DNA of 12,074 nucleotides from Batrachochytrium dendrobatidis JAM81 (Eukaryota > Chytridiomycota > Chytridiomycetes > Rhizophydiales), in NCBI RefSeq assembly GCF_000203795.2, contig NW_006281124.1, forward strand, positions 1 through 12,074, given 5' to 3'. The translations under genes and the position numbers were made by a program. Under the pieces are notes generated by a model that searched no databases, had not been told where the DNA came from, and saw only the letters and a program-made list of their open reading frames with translations. Positions 1 to 7,233 of this stretch are shown piece by piece; position 1 is the first letter of the stretch; each line of letters begins with the position of its first letter.

Positions 1-921
1 GCTCTAGAAACAAGTTGTTTGAAATGTCCTGTCATATATCATATGTTTTGTTGTTTTCATGTTCACTAATTGTTGATAATGCATGCAATTGATTTCTGTT
101 TTGACGCTGCTTATTTGTCATTGTTGGATATGGGTTTCTAGATTCAGTAACAAACGTTTCAGCAATTTGGATGTGTTCAAATTCATAATACTTGCAAGTC
201 TGAATTATTTGATCATCATCTGAAATTGGATACGAGTAATCATTTCCACTAACCACAGTATACATAGCATTACTGTATATTGACTTGTATTTTACTCAAA
301 GGTTTGTCCATTCAGTATTCCAACACAATTTCCAACATTGATTGAATGGTTTGCAGTGTTTGTTTTAATTGAACCACTTGATGGATCACTTTCATATCTT
401 GATTCAGCAATATCACCAACTGCACAATGATGGATGCGATTGTAGTCAAACACAATACCTTGCAAGACATTAACGTATTGGTTAGTTTTAGTATATTATT
501 GATAAAAGGCAATGATGTTTTGTAATGACGTGTTAAATCCTTCAATCAAACATTGTATGTTGTGATTTCCAACAGTGACAGTGACATGACAAACACATTT
601 TGCTTGTGACAGACTTTGAACAAGTGTATTGCTCCGTTTGTTGTACAATACACGACATGATCAGTTTGTGATGTCATGCAATTGACAAGTGATTGCAAGT
701 ATGTCTGATAGTTACAATCAACACTGGTTGTTATCAGGTCATTGATGTATATGGAACAAACCGTGTCAATGTATCAATCAACAATCCAATAACTGTTGAT
801 GTAATATCCAACACAGTATACACAATCAATGATATGGTTGTTGATCCATTCACGATACTCGACAAATACCAACACATCAGAAAGTTTAAATTTATTCAAA
901 ATCAAATTCATCGACACATCA
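1..921. other. Gene-poor left flank with broken coding-like frames on the minus strand
   Basis: No gene can be called here with confidence. On the minus strand three adjacent segments read like protein but lie in different frames or are cut by stops: about 718-620 (contains DCNYQTYLQSLVNC), about 660-305 (contains GIVFDYNRIHHCAVGDIAE, interrupted by a TAA near 505), and 32-265 (starts MYTVVSGNDYSYPISD, ends at a TGA). No GT-AG intron joins them in frame. They could be a decayed gene, or chance frames in DNA rich in CA/TG dinucleotides, where stops are rare in several frames. A plus-strand frame at 693-974 is equally open, which argues for caution. Confidence 0.3.
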
Positions 922-1866
922 TCAATCCAAATCCAAACCCAGTTCTTCCAATTTCAAACCACGCCTTTTCATAAACTTTTTCAATTGATCCCTCAACTTG
1001 CACACTCTTGTTCCTGCCTTTCTATAATCTTGTTTCAATTGGTCTTCAACCTTTGGATCGTATCTTGATCCAGATATTTCTTCTCCCCTTTCTAGCGCAG
1101 ACCATTGTTCGAATCTGAGGGCTGCATAATCACAATATTCTTTGAGTTTTTTGTTTCGTATTATTTTAGACAACTCAAGCTTTTGCTTTATACGATTAAA
1201 GGTTATCTGGTATTTTTGGCTTAATCCAGCTATTTGATTTGGAACAATATTAGCAGACTCGCCTTGTCCCATTGGTTGTTGTTGGTCTTGTCTGGAAATG
1301 CTTGAACCATGTTCATCAATTGGTTGTTTTCGATCTCGTTTTGGAGCACTTGGACTGGGTTCATTAGTTGAGCCAGACGCTTGACTGGAAATGCTTGGAC
1401 TGATTTCATTGATTGGCCGTTTCCGACTTTGTTTTGGAGTACTTGGACTGGGTTGATCCATTGATTGTTGTTGCTGACTTTGTTTGGAAGCGTTTGGATC
1501 AACTTCATCAATTTGTTGTTGCTGGTTTTGTCTGGAAATCAGTAAATCAATCACATCCATTATGCGCTTTCGGCCTTGTTTGAAAGTACTTGGACCAGCT
1601 ACAATCACAGTTGGTCGTTGACCTTGATTAGGAGTATTTGGACCGGGTTGATCCATTGGCCGTTGTCGGATTCGGCCGGAAAGGCTTAAATCCACTGGTT
1701 CTTGCTGATATTCATCTGAAGTGCCTGGATTAGGTTCATCAGTTGGGCCAGACACTTGACTGGAAGTGCTTGATACTTGTGGTGAGCCATTATTATCAGT
1801 CGGTATCAATATTGCATTGGCAGTTGCTGCTGCAGTCAGTACAAATAAAATATCAACCAATTTCAT
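922..1866 (-). CDS. Predicted secreted protein: degenerate Gln/basic repeats and C-terminal helical domain (314 aa)
   Basis: I do not recognise a named family; it resembles lineage-specific secreted proteins of Batrachochytrium. Start: the ATG at 1866, which opens directly into a signal peptide (MKLVDILFVLTAAATANA, cleavage expected after residue 18); an in-frame TTG at 1878 is less likely. Residues 41-201 are about ten imperfect units of 14-17 residues, rich in Pro, Ser and Gln, several with basic clusters such as KQGRKR, KQSRKR and KRDRK. Residues 214-314 are charged and strongly helical, with two cysteines (245, 289) that could pair. This helical part aligns with residues 84-153 of the protein encoded at 4201-4818. 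It is a single exon with a TATA element about 60 bases upstream. Export is inferred from the leader; molecular function is unknown. That it is a real gene is fairly sure, because codons and leader are intact. Confidence 0.85.
   Translation of the reverse strand: MKLVDILFVLTAAATANAILIPTDNNGSPQVSSTSSQVSGPTDEPNPGTSDEYQQEPVDLSLSGRIRQRPMDQPGPNTPNQGQRPTVIVAGPSTFKQGRKRIMDVIDLLISRQNQQQQIDEVDPNASKQSQQQQSMDQPSPSTPKQSRKRPINEISPSISSQASGSTNEPSPSAPKRDRKQPIDEHGSSISRQDQQQPMGQGESANIVPNQIAGLSQKYQITFNRIKQKLELSKIIRNKKLKEYCDYAALRFEQWSALERGEEISGSRYDPKVEDQLKQDYRKAGTRVCKLRDQLKKFMKRRGLKLEELGLDLD
1264..1746 (-). repeat. Degenerate in-frame repeat of about 45-51 bases within the secreted-protein gene
   Basis: Residues 41-201 of the encoded protein repeat a unit of the type xPSxxxxQxxKxPIDEx. 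Clear copies include PSPSTPKQSRKRPINE, SPSAPKRDRKQPIDE and DPNASKQSQQQQSMDQ. The copies differ at many positions and in length, so they are old compared with the 180-base repeats of the gene at 5652-6935. The units alternate between Gln-rich and Arg/Lys-rich versions. Confidence 0.7.
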
Positions 1867-1925
1867 CAGACTGGTCAATGGGTTTAAACTATTAATACAA
1901 AAGTAGAGTGTTGAGATTGGTGTCG

Positions 1926-1931
1926 ATTATA
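1926..1931 (-). promoter_or_regulatory. TATA element of the 922-1866 gene
   Basis: The minus strand reads TTTTATAATCG here, 60-65 bases upstream of the ATG. The other two secreted-protein genes have a TATA element at nearly the same distance. Confidence 0.5.
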
Positions 1932-1976
1932 AAACTGGAACACTCGATTGTATTTGTATGTTTTGTATAGCAAATC

Positions 1977-2000
1977 AACCCTAACCCTTTTAGGTTAACC
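1977..2000 (-). promoter_or_regulatory. Telomere-like box and GGTTAACC palindrome upstream of the 922-1866 gene
   Basis: The plus strand reads AACCCTAACCCTTTT at 1977-1991, so the minus strand carries GGGTTAGGGTT, followed by the palindrome GGTTAACC at 1993-2000. Related TAGGGTT boxes lie upstream of the two other secreted-protein genes, and GGTTAACC recurs at 7226-7233. In yeasts, TTAGGG-type boxes can bind Tbf1- or Rap1-like factors; a regulatory role here is inference. Confidence 0.35.
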
Positions 2001-4200
2001 AACGACACAGGGTTACTTGATTGCTTGTAGTGAGCTACTCTCTAATCACAATATCATATTGATCAATTTGATGATCATGTCGATTGAATTATGCTTTTAC
2101 GACCCTTTGATCAGGTATATTGAAAAGCACACCCTTCATGAGTGTTGTATAACCGCAAACGCTCCTTTTTACAACCGTATTCATGTATAATGGATCACTT
2201 TGATATCCATCATGCAGTGACTGTATTCTGAATTGCAATATACAATGGTTACCACACATTGACTGCATTGCATGTTTGATATACAACAATCATCATACGA
2301 CACAATCACACTATAATGTTGAATCTACACTTTGTGCTCTTAGTAATCATACATTGTACGATCACCAAGTTTGAGCCCACATTCATGTGTTGTGTTTGAC
2401 TGTCAATAATGTCAATACAACTCTGTACACACATTTGTTGATGATATTCATGTTCAGGTATCGGAAATAAAACAGTGATTAAACATACTTGGCTGTTTAT
2501 TAATACATGTGATGTTTGGTATTTACAACTTGTCATGTAGTAATGGTAAAATATTTGTGTAATATGGGTGTCAGCGTATCACCGCATGTCAGTTATACTG
2601 CATAGTGGTCCTGTGATGTCCCGATGTTGCCTATACAATCAACGATCTGTCAACAGACGCTAAACATCAGTCAATATACATGTCAAAATACACCACAATT
2701 AGTCGAGTTTCAAATGGTCACATACAACACATTCAACACGAATTATAAATGTCTGCAAACCGTGCATATGCATGCTCAATCAATGGTGATATACCATATA
2801 CACAACCAGTTTAAATATGGCTGGTAAATAACTGGTATTGGCCAAGTTATATGCGTTCAAAGTGGACCATTTGCATCGTCACAATCGCGTACTAAATGGT
2901 CGATTTCACAACCAATACACAAGCCTGTGTTGATATGGTGACATGACAATACTTGTATATACTTGGTATTGTATCATGTGTAATTTCAATGCAATCCATG
3001 CATGTTTGATAACACAGTAATTAAATAGCTGACGTTTTGTAGGTTGGATATTATAGTCGATGTTTTTAAAACAGATTTTAATAAACTCGGATATTGAACT
3101 ACAAAATCATCTCATGCAAACAAGTCGTATTTATACAAGTGTATTCTGACAGTGTTACAAGTTTATTGGTCAATTCATGTATGGCGCTACCAACAGAAAC
3201 TCGACTGATCCAACATCCATGCATACACATTGTTGTTAGTTACATCGAATGTTTGTTCAAATAGATCGATTCAGACAGGTTGCATATAACCGACTAATCC
3301 AGCATTCATCCATTGTCAAACAACCATAATGCACAATACCACCAAGTGTGCAATCACACACGCACTGATCAGTCGTTGCACATTATGCATCAGTCAATGT
3401 TCAACATATGTGTGTCTGCAACTAAATTGCAGTCCATGACACATCCACACGATCCAACATGTCAAATCATGTACCGTGAGTCAGAGATTGATCAAAAACA
3501 TGATCATGGTAAACACAGCATGTTGTTGCATATCAGAGTCGATATATCGAGTGACAGTTGCATACTTGCTGATGGTGCACAGCGTATCAGTCACAATACA
3601 TGCACGGTATTGCATTGCAGTCATTGGATGATAACTGGTTGCAATGTGATACCGATCGACATACATCAGCATGGTGTGATGTGACCATAATCATGGTGGA
3701 ATGTGTTGGAGTTGACATTGTGAGTTGACAATCGATACACCATGCACATGACTGGAACATATATATTCGAGTGTGGTTTGGTTGGTTTCAGGTTGATCAT
3801 GCAGTCGCATTGGTGCAACGAGTGAGTGAGCTGATGGTGATCTGAACCCATTTCAACAACAAGGAATTGACAGTCATGGATTTGCATGCATTCAATATGT
3901 GTCGCACACCGAATGATCAGTCATGACAGCACATAGTAGTTGATTGGTGCAATACGATCAAACCATTAGTATAATACACTATTGTTTGACAATACACGAT
4001 GTTTATTGAATGAATGGCATTGGATGCATGACACATGACAATTAAACCACCATGCAATACACGCTGCATTACAACATATACTGGATGGAACTGTGATGGT
4101 TCACTCAACCCCAGCAATGTAGCGAATCTGGTCCATGAGTTTGTTGCCAAACATCATAATCTTGAAAAACTACACCATGCTTGGATCTTGGTAATCATTG
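2001..4200. other. Long gene-poor interval (about 2.2 kb)
   Basis: No gene can be supported. The sequence is rich in CA, TG and CATG/ATGCAT-like words and poor in long A or T runs, so modest open frames occur on both strands. Examples are 3313-3684 plus (123 codons, His/Met/Cys-rich), 2306-2536 minus, 2624-2827 plus (its frame continues after one stop to about 2939) and 4035-4238 plus. None has a start context, a leader, a recognisable motif or consistent splice sites. No RNA gene, transposon terminus or terminal repeat was recognised. A decayed mobile element or old gene copy cannot be excluded. Confidence 0.4.
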
Positions 4201-4818
4201 TCATGAGCGATTGTAGAAATAATCAAAACATTTCTTGAATCCGGGATATGAATATAGGTTTGGCTCACCATCAGTAGTCATTTCTCCAGACATACCATGC
4301 TCTGCAAAGTACTCTGCAAGTGCCGATCGCAATCCAACATCTTTTTTGTACCAATTCGAATGTCTTTTAAAAAGTCGCTCCAACTGTTCTTTGAGTTGTT
4401 CAAGAATGCCATTCTGTTTAATAAACTCGGATTCAAGCTCAGCGATTCCTGACCCATGACCATCATCCATTACAGAGTCCAATCTTTCCTTGAGCTCACC
4501 CACCAATGTTTCTTGACATGCAATGTTGGACTCTTTCTTGTTGATATATTTTGTTGCTTTTTCTAGTTTATGTGTATTTTTTGCAAGTAGTTTGACCAGC
4601 ATCATTCCATCAAAATCAAGTGGATGGCAATACTTTCCATACCCGTCATATGGGATAGGATATTCTGAATAGTCAGGTTCACTGACTGCATTTGCAGTGG
4701 GAATAACTGTCCAAATACTAGATTCAGCACTTTTAGTCGAGCTGGGAATGACTGGACTAGCAATAGTGACCGAGCAGACAGTCAGGACTGATGCCAATAC
4801 GGCGATTGATAATTTCAT
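4201..4818 (-). CDS. Predicted secreted coiled-coil protein (205 aa), same family as the 922-1866 product
   Basis: No named family recognised. The ATG at 4818 is chosen because it starts a clean signal peptide (MKLSIAVLASVLTVCSVTIA, cleavage expected after residue 20); the frame extends upstream only to an in-frame TTG at 4839. Residues 21-60 are a Ser/Thr/Pro- and Tyr-rich linker. Residues 74-160 are heptad-like and charged, probably a helical bundle or coiled coil. The mature part has three cysteines (64, 101, 197), so one may stay unpaired or link to a partner. The stretch KLExxxxxxNKK with a Cys five residues on, then L-x2-EF-x-K-x6-LKEQL-x4-KR, matches the 314-residue protein. The tail is short and aromatic (YSYPGFKKCFDYFYNRS). 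Single exon, with a TATA element about 60 bases upstream. Function unknown; export is inferred. Confidence 0.85.
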   Translation of the reverse strand: MKLSIAVLASVLTVCSVTIASPVIPSSTKSAESSIWTVIPTANAVSEPDYSEYPIPYDGYGKYCHPLDFDGMMLVKLLAKNTHKLEKATKYINKKESNIACQETLVGELKERLDSVMDDGHGSGIAELESEFIKQNGILEQLKEQLERLFKRHSNWYKKDVGLRSALAEYFAEHGMSGEMTTDGEPNLYSYPGFKKCFDYFYNRS

Positions 4819-4875
4819 TATACTGGTTTGATTGAGCAAGGTGTAATGTCATTCAACTGATTGATTTTAGATTGC

Positions 4876-4882
4876 ATTTATA
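4876..4882 (-). promoter_or_regulatory. TATA element of the 4201-4818 gene
   Basis: The minus strand reads TATAAAT, 58-64 bases upstream of the ATG at 4818, the same place as in the two other secreted-protein genes. Confidence 0.5.
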
Positions 4883-5014
4883 CACATTAGAGTGGGCCAG
4901 ATTAAAAGCATGTTGAATGGCCGCTTCAAGGGATTAGTGTTGGCTTGATGTCAAGGTAGCTTTAAAGGGAGATCCGCCTATATAATCGCCTGTTGTTGAA
5001 GCTGAAAGTTGGTA

Positions 5015-5024
5015 TTAGGGTTAG
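5015..5024 (+). promoter_or_regulatory. Telomere-like box upstream of the 4201-4818 gene
   Basis: TTAGGGTTAG on the plus strand, about 200 bases upstream of the ATG. It matches boxes near 1977 and 7125. Its orientation relative to the gene is opposite to that of the 1977 copy. Function is inferred from recurrence only. Confidence 0.3.
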
Positions 5025-5651
5025 ATTTGATTAAAATATGCTGTGCAACGACATCATGCGGCAAGTATATTCTGATCACCACACGATGGTATTGAGAGCT
5101 TTGATGTTCAGGTGAAGTGGTTACTCATCAACATGCTGCACAATGATAATATGCTGCGATTATGCAATATCAGATCAGATTAGTGTTCATGTACATCATT
5201 TCGACTACAAAAAGATCAATGTTATGCACTATTAAATAAATAGTCAGTTTTATTATATCCATCAACTTGATATAATATTGCTTGACATGTCGTATTGACA
5301 CATCAACTACAACATCAATACCAACAATATGATGATTATGCAAGCAACATTGGGAGTAATTAAAAACTGGCAAGAATCTTGCTCAGTATGCACATCTTGA
5401 TAATGTATGACTTTTCCAAGCATGCTATACCAATCAGTTGTATATACCCACAAAATCAGAGATTTGATGGCAATCCGCCGCCATTCGAGTAGGTGCAGCT
5501 TTGACCTGTTGAGCAATGAAATATACCGAGTATTTGACCTCTAAAACCCACTAAGCAATGCTCAAATAACACCAAGTGATTCAAATAATTATACTAGAAA
5601 TACCAAAAATGATTAAAGTTCAGATATATTTGAAAGCTGTAACATGAGACT
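5025..5651. other. Intergenic stretch with weak coding-like frames
   Basis: No gene supported. Overlapping minus-strand frames at 5307-5516 (ends in a hydrophobic ACIIIILLVLML) and 5170-5373 look partly protein-like, as does a third frame beginning near 5505, but none has a convincing start, leader or intron. The segment 5517-5651 is very AT-rich and probably holds the 3' untranslated region of the 427-residue protein gene. Confidence 0.35.
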
Positions 5652-6935
5652 TTAGCGTTTTCTACTCCAGTCCTGCTGCTCATCACCGCTCATTTTCGTC
5701 CTCCGATGCTTGATTTTATCATTAAGTGAATCTACAAGCGAGTTTCCGTTACCAGGTCCAGGATTGGAAGGTGGATTTGGAGATGGAGGGCCTACTTTTC
5801 GTAATTTGGTGCCCTTTTCAATGTCGCTCAAAAGTGCCGATCGGGAATTTGACGGTGGAGGTGAAGGTGAAGAAGGGCCTGGTGAAGGTGGAGGTGGACC
5901 TGGAGGTGGTGGAGGTGGACCTGGACTTGGTGGAGGTGGACTTGAAGGTGGACCTGATGGAGGTGGTGGAGGTGGACCTGATGGCCTTGGAGGTGACCTT
6001 GAAGGTGGCCTTGAAGGTGGACTTGATGGAGGTGGACTTGATGGACCTGGAGGTGTTGCCTGTTTGGATTTAGCGAAAGGAGGTAGTGAAGGTTTAGGCG
6101 CTACTGGTGGTGGAGTCTTTTTAGCATTGCCACCATTACCGCCAATTCTACCTTGTCGCTGTTTAACTTTGTCTTTAAGCTCCTGGTTGAACGATCTACC
6201 AGAACCACCACTACTTGGGGGAGGTGGTGTCGAACCTCCAGATGGTGTCGAACCTCCGGAATTAGGGACATTATTACTTGGCGGTTGTGGTGCTTTTCTC
6301 TTAGTATCGCCACCATTACCGCCAATTCTACCTTGTCGCTGTTTAACTTTGTCTTTAAGCTCCTGGTTGAACGATCTACCAGAACCACCACTACTTGGGG
6401 GAGGTGGTGTCGAACCTCCAGATGGTGTCGAACCTCCGGAATTAGGGACATTATTACTTGGCGGTTGTGGTGCTTTTCTCTTAGTATCGCCACCATTACC
6501 GCCAATTCTACTTTGTCGCTGATCAACTTTGTCTTTAAGCTCCTGTTTGAACGATCTACCAGAACCACCACTACTTGGGGGAGATGGTGCCGGACCTCCA
6601 GATGGTGTCGAACCTCCGGAACTAGGGACATTATTACTTGGCGGTTGTGGTGTTTTTCCTTTAGTTGTAAACTTTTTTCTCGACAATCTAGGATTATTTT
6701 TAGGTTTGGGAGGTGTGTTTCGTCCCTGTTTACTTTGAGGGATGTTTTGATTTGAAGGTCCTCCATTTTTGGCTCCGTTTATCCCGAACTGTTTACCTTT
6801 AAAAAAGTTTTTAACACCATTAAACTGTCGCTTTTGAAGGTGCTGAACGACACTTTCTGAATCGACTGTTGGCAGAACCTTGGCATGGGCAGTAGTGGCC
6901 AATATGGCTATAAGCGAAAAAGTAATGCCTTTCAT
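5652..6935 (-). CDS. Predicted secreted proline-rich repeat protein with WH2 and WASP-like C motifs (427 aa)
   Basis: The ATG at 6935 opens a signal peptide (MKGITFSLIAILATTAHA, cleavage after residue 18), followed by a Lys-Arg pair at 35-36 that suits Kex2-type processing. Residues 97-276 are three 60-residue repeats; each has a PQPPSNNVP/SGGSTPSGG linker and a basic amphipathic helix (SFxQELKDKVxQRQxRI at 128-144, 188-204, 248-264). Residues 275-361 are proline-rich with GPPPPPP runs, as in profilin- or SH3-binding regions. Residues 365-381 (RSALLSDIEKGTKLRKV) fit the WH2 consensus for binding monomeric actin. The tail 399-415 (SLVDSLNDKIKHRRTKM), followed by a few acidic residues and a Trp, has the L-x3-hydrophobic-x2-R-x3-hydrophobic spacing of the WASP C motif. 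The overall order resembles a WASP PolyPro-V-C module, but behind an export signal. The acidic tail is weak. Actin or Arp2/3 action, and delivery into a host cell, are inference. Confidence 0.85.
   Translation of the reverse strand: MKGITFSLIAILATTAHAKVLPTVDSESVVQHLQKRQFNGVKNFFKGKQFGINGAKNGGPSNQNIPQSKQGRNTPPKPKNNPRLSRKKFTTKGKTPQPPSNNVPSSGGSTPSGGPAPSPPSSGGSGRSFKQELKDKVDQRQSRIGGNGGDTKRKAPQPPSNNVPNSGGSTPSGGSTPPPPSSGGSGRSFNQELKDKVKQRQGRIGGNGGDTKRKAPQPPSNNVPNSGGSTPSGGSTPPPPSSGGSGRSFNQELKDKVKQRQGRIGGNGGNAKKTPPPVAPKPSLPPFAKSKQATPPGPSSPPPSSPPSRPPSRSPPRPSGPPPPPPSGPPSSPPPPSPGPPPPPPGPPPPSPGPSSPSPPPSNSRSALLSDIEKGTKLRKVGPPSPNPPSNPGPGNGNSLVDSLNDKIKHRRTKMSGDEQQDWSRKR
5691..5741 (-). other. C-terminal WASP-like C motif (residues 399-415)
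   Basis: The residues SLVDSLNDKIKHRRTKM form an amphipathic helix in which Leu403, Ile407, Arg410 and Met414 keep the spacing of the hydrophobic and arginine positions in the Arp2/3-binding C motif of WASP proteins. It is followed by SGDEQQDW, a short acidic stretch ending in Trp, much shorter than a typical acidic tail. This is a motif match by eye. Confidence 0.45.
5793..5840 (-). other. WH2 motif (residues 366-381)
   Basis: The residues SALLSDIEKGTKLRKV match the WH2 pattern: an amphipathic helix with LLxxI, a short linker, then LKKV-like LRKV. WH2 motifs bind G-actin; in WASP and verprolin proteins they lie next to poly-proline, as here. Confidence 0.8.
5850..6110 (-). repeat. Proline-codon-rich tract (GGAGGTGGACCT-like on the plus strand)
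   Basis: Encodes the proline-rich residues 276-362. The plus strand is an irregular minisatellite of GGTGGA and GGACCTGG words. It explains the long Gly/Leu/Asp-rich plus-strand reading frame at 5710-6522, which is a shadow. Copy-number variation between strains would be expected. Confidence 0.7.
6121..6660 (-). repeat. Three tandem 180-bp repeats inside the WH2-protein gene
   Basis: Copies start at 6121, 6301 and 6481 with an exact 180-base period, so the reading frame is kept (60 residues each). The first two copies on the plus strand are identical over 6129-6300 versus 6309-6480 (172 bases). The third copy, which is first in the protein, has scattered changes. The near-identity points to recent duplication or gene conversion. 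Confidence 0.95.
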
Positions 6936-6998
6936 TCAAGTAGCGCCAGTAAAGCTCGATATTAAAAGTAATAGTTAGGTAGCGGGGATAAGGCTATG

Positions 6999-7006
6999 AA
7001 TTTATA
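6999..7006 (-). promoter_or_regulatory. TATA element of the 5652-6935 gene
   Basis: The minus strand reads TATAAATT, 64-71 bases upstream of the ATG at 6935. Confidence 0.5.
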
Positions 7007-7111
7007 GTGACAAAGAGATTAGGAGATTGTTGAATAGTTCATTCTGAAATTGCAGTCAATCCGCACTATTTATGTATTTGGGTGTACCAAATGCACATTG
7101 CCACTCCTTAT

Positions 7112-7132
7112 CACGTGTTGCACATAGGGTTA
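7112..7132. promoter_or_regulatory. E-box CACGTG and telomere-like box upstream of the WH2-protein gene
   Basis: CACGTG at 7112-7117 is the core for bHLH factors (Cbf1/Pho4 type in yeasts). TAGGGTTA at 7125-7132 matches the boxes near 1977 and 5015. Both lie about 180-195 bases upstream of the ATG at 6935. A regulatory role is inferred. Confidence 0.35.
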
Positions 7133-7225
7133 CATGAACATACACGCAGTTCTGTGATCAAGGAACAATATCAAGCAGCCCGCACTACAAGTGTACAGCC
7201 ATGATCCTTGTGTGCCTAAAATTAA

Positions 7226-7233
7226 GGTTAACC
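7226..7233. promoter_or_regulatory. GGTTAACC palindrome, second copy
   Basis: The same 8-base palindrome as at 1993-2000, here about 290 bases upstream of the 5652-6935 gene. Two occurrences may be chance. Confidence 0.2.

Noticed and set aside
693..974. Plus-strand ORF of 93 codons
   Set aside because: Overlaps the 3' end of the 922-1866 gene on the opposite strand and starts at a TTG; no motif.
1977..1991. Interstitial telomere repeat or chromosome end
   Set aside because: Fewer than two and a half units of CCCTAA; too short to indicate a telomere.
3313..3684. 123-codon plus-strand ORF
   Set aside because: Composition-driven (His, Met, Cys, Gln-rich), no leader, and an open frame on the opposite strand over the same bases.
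5710..6522. Long plus-strand Gly/Leu-rich open frame (270 codons)
   Set aside because: It is the antisense of the proline-rich repeat gene; repeats and Pro codons keep the opposite frame open. It has no leader or motif.
6101..6766. Long open frames in other phases across the 180-bp repeats, on both strands
   Set aside because: A repeat whose length is divisible by three stays open in any frame lacking a stop in one unit. The frame with the signal peptide and WH2 is the coding one.
5652..6935. Ordinary cytoplasmic verprolin/WIP homologue
   Set aside because: Verprolins carry WH2 near the N-terminus and no export signal. Here the first 18 residues are a clear signal peptide and WH2 is near the C-terminus. 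Still the main alternative if the leader proves false.
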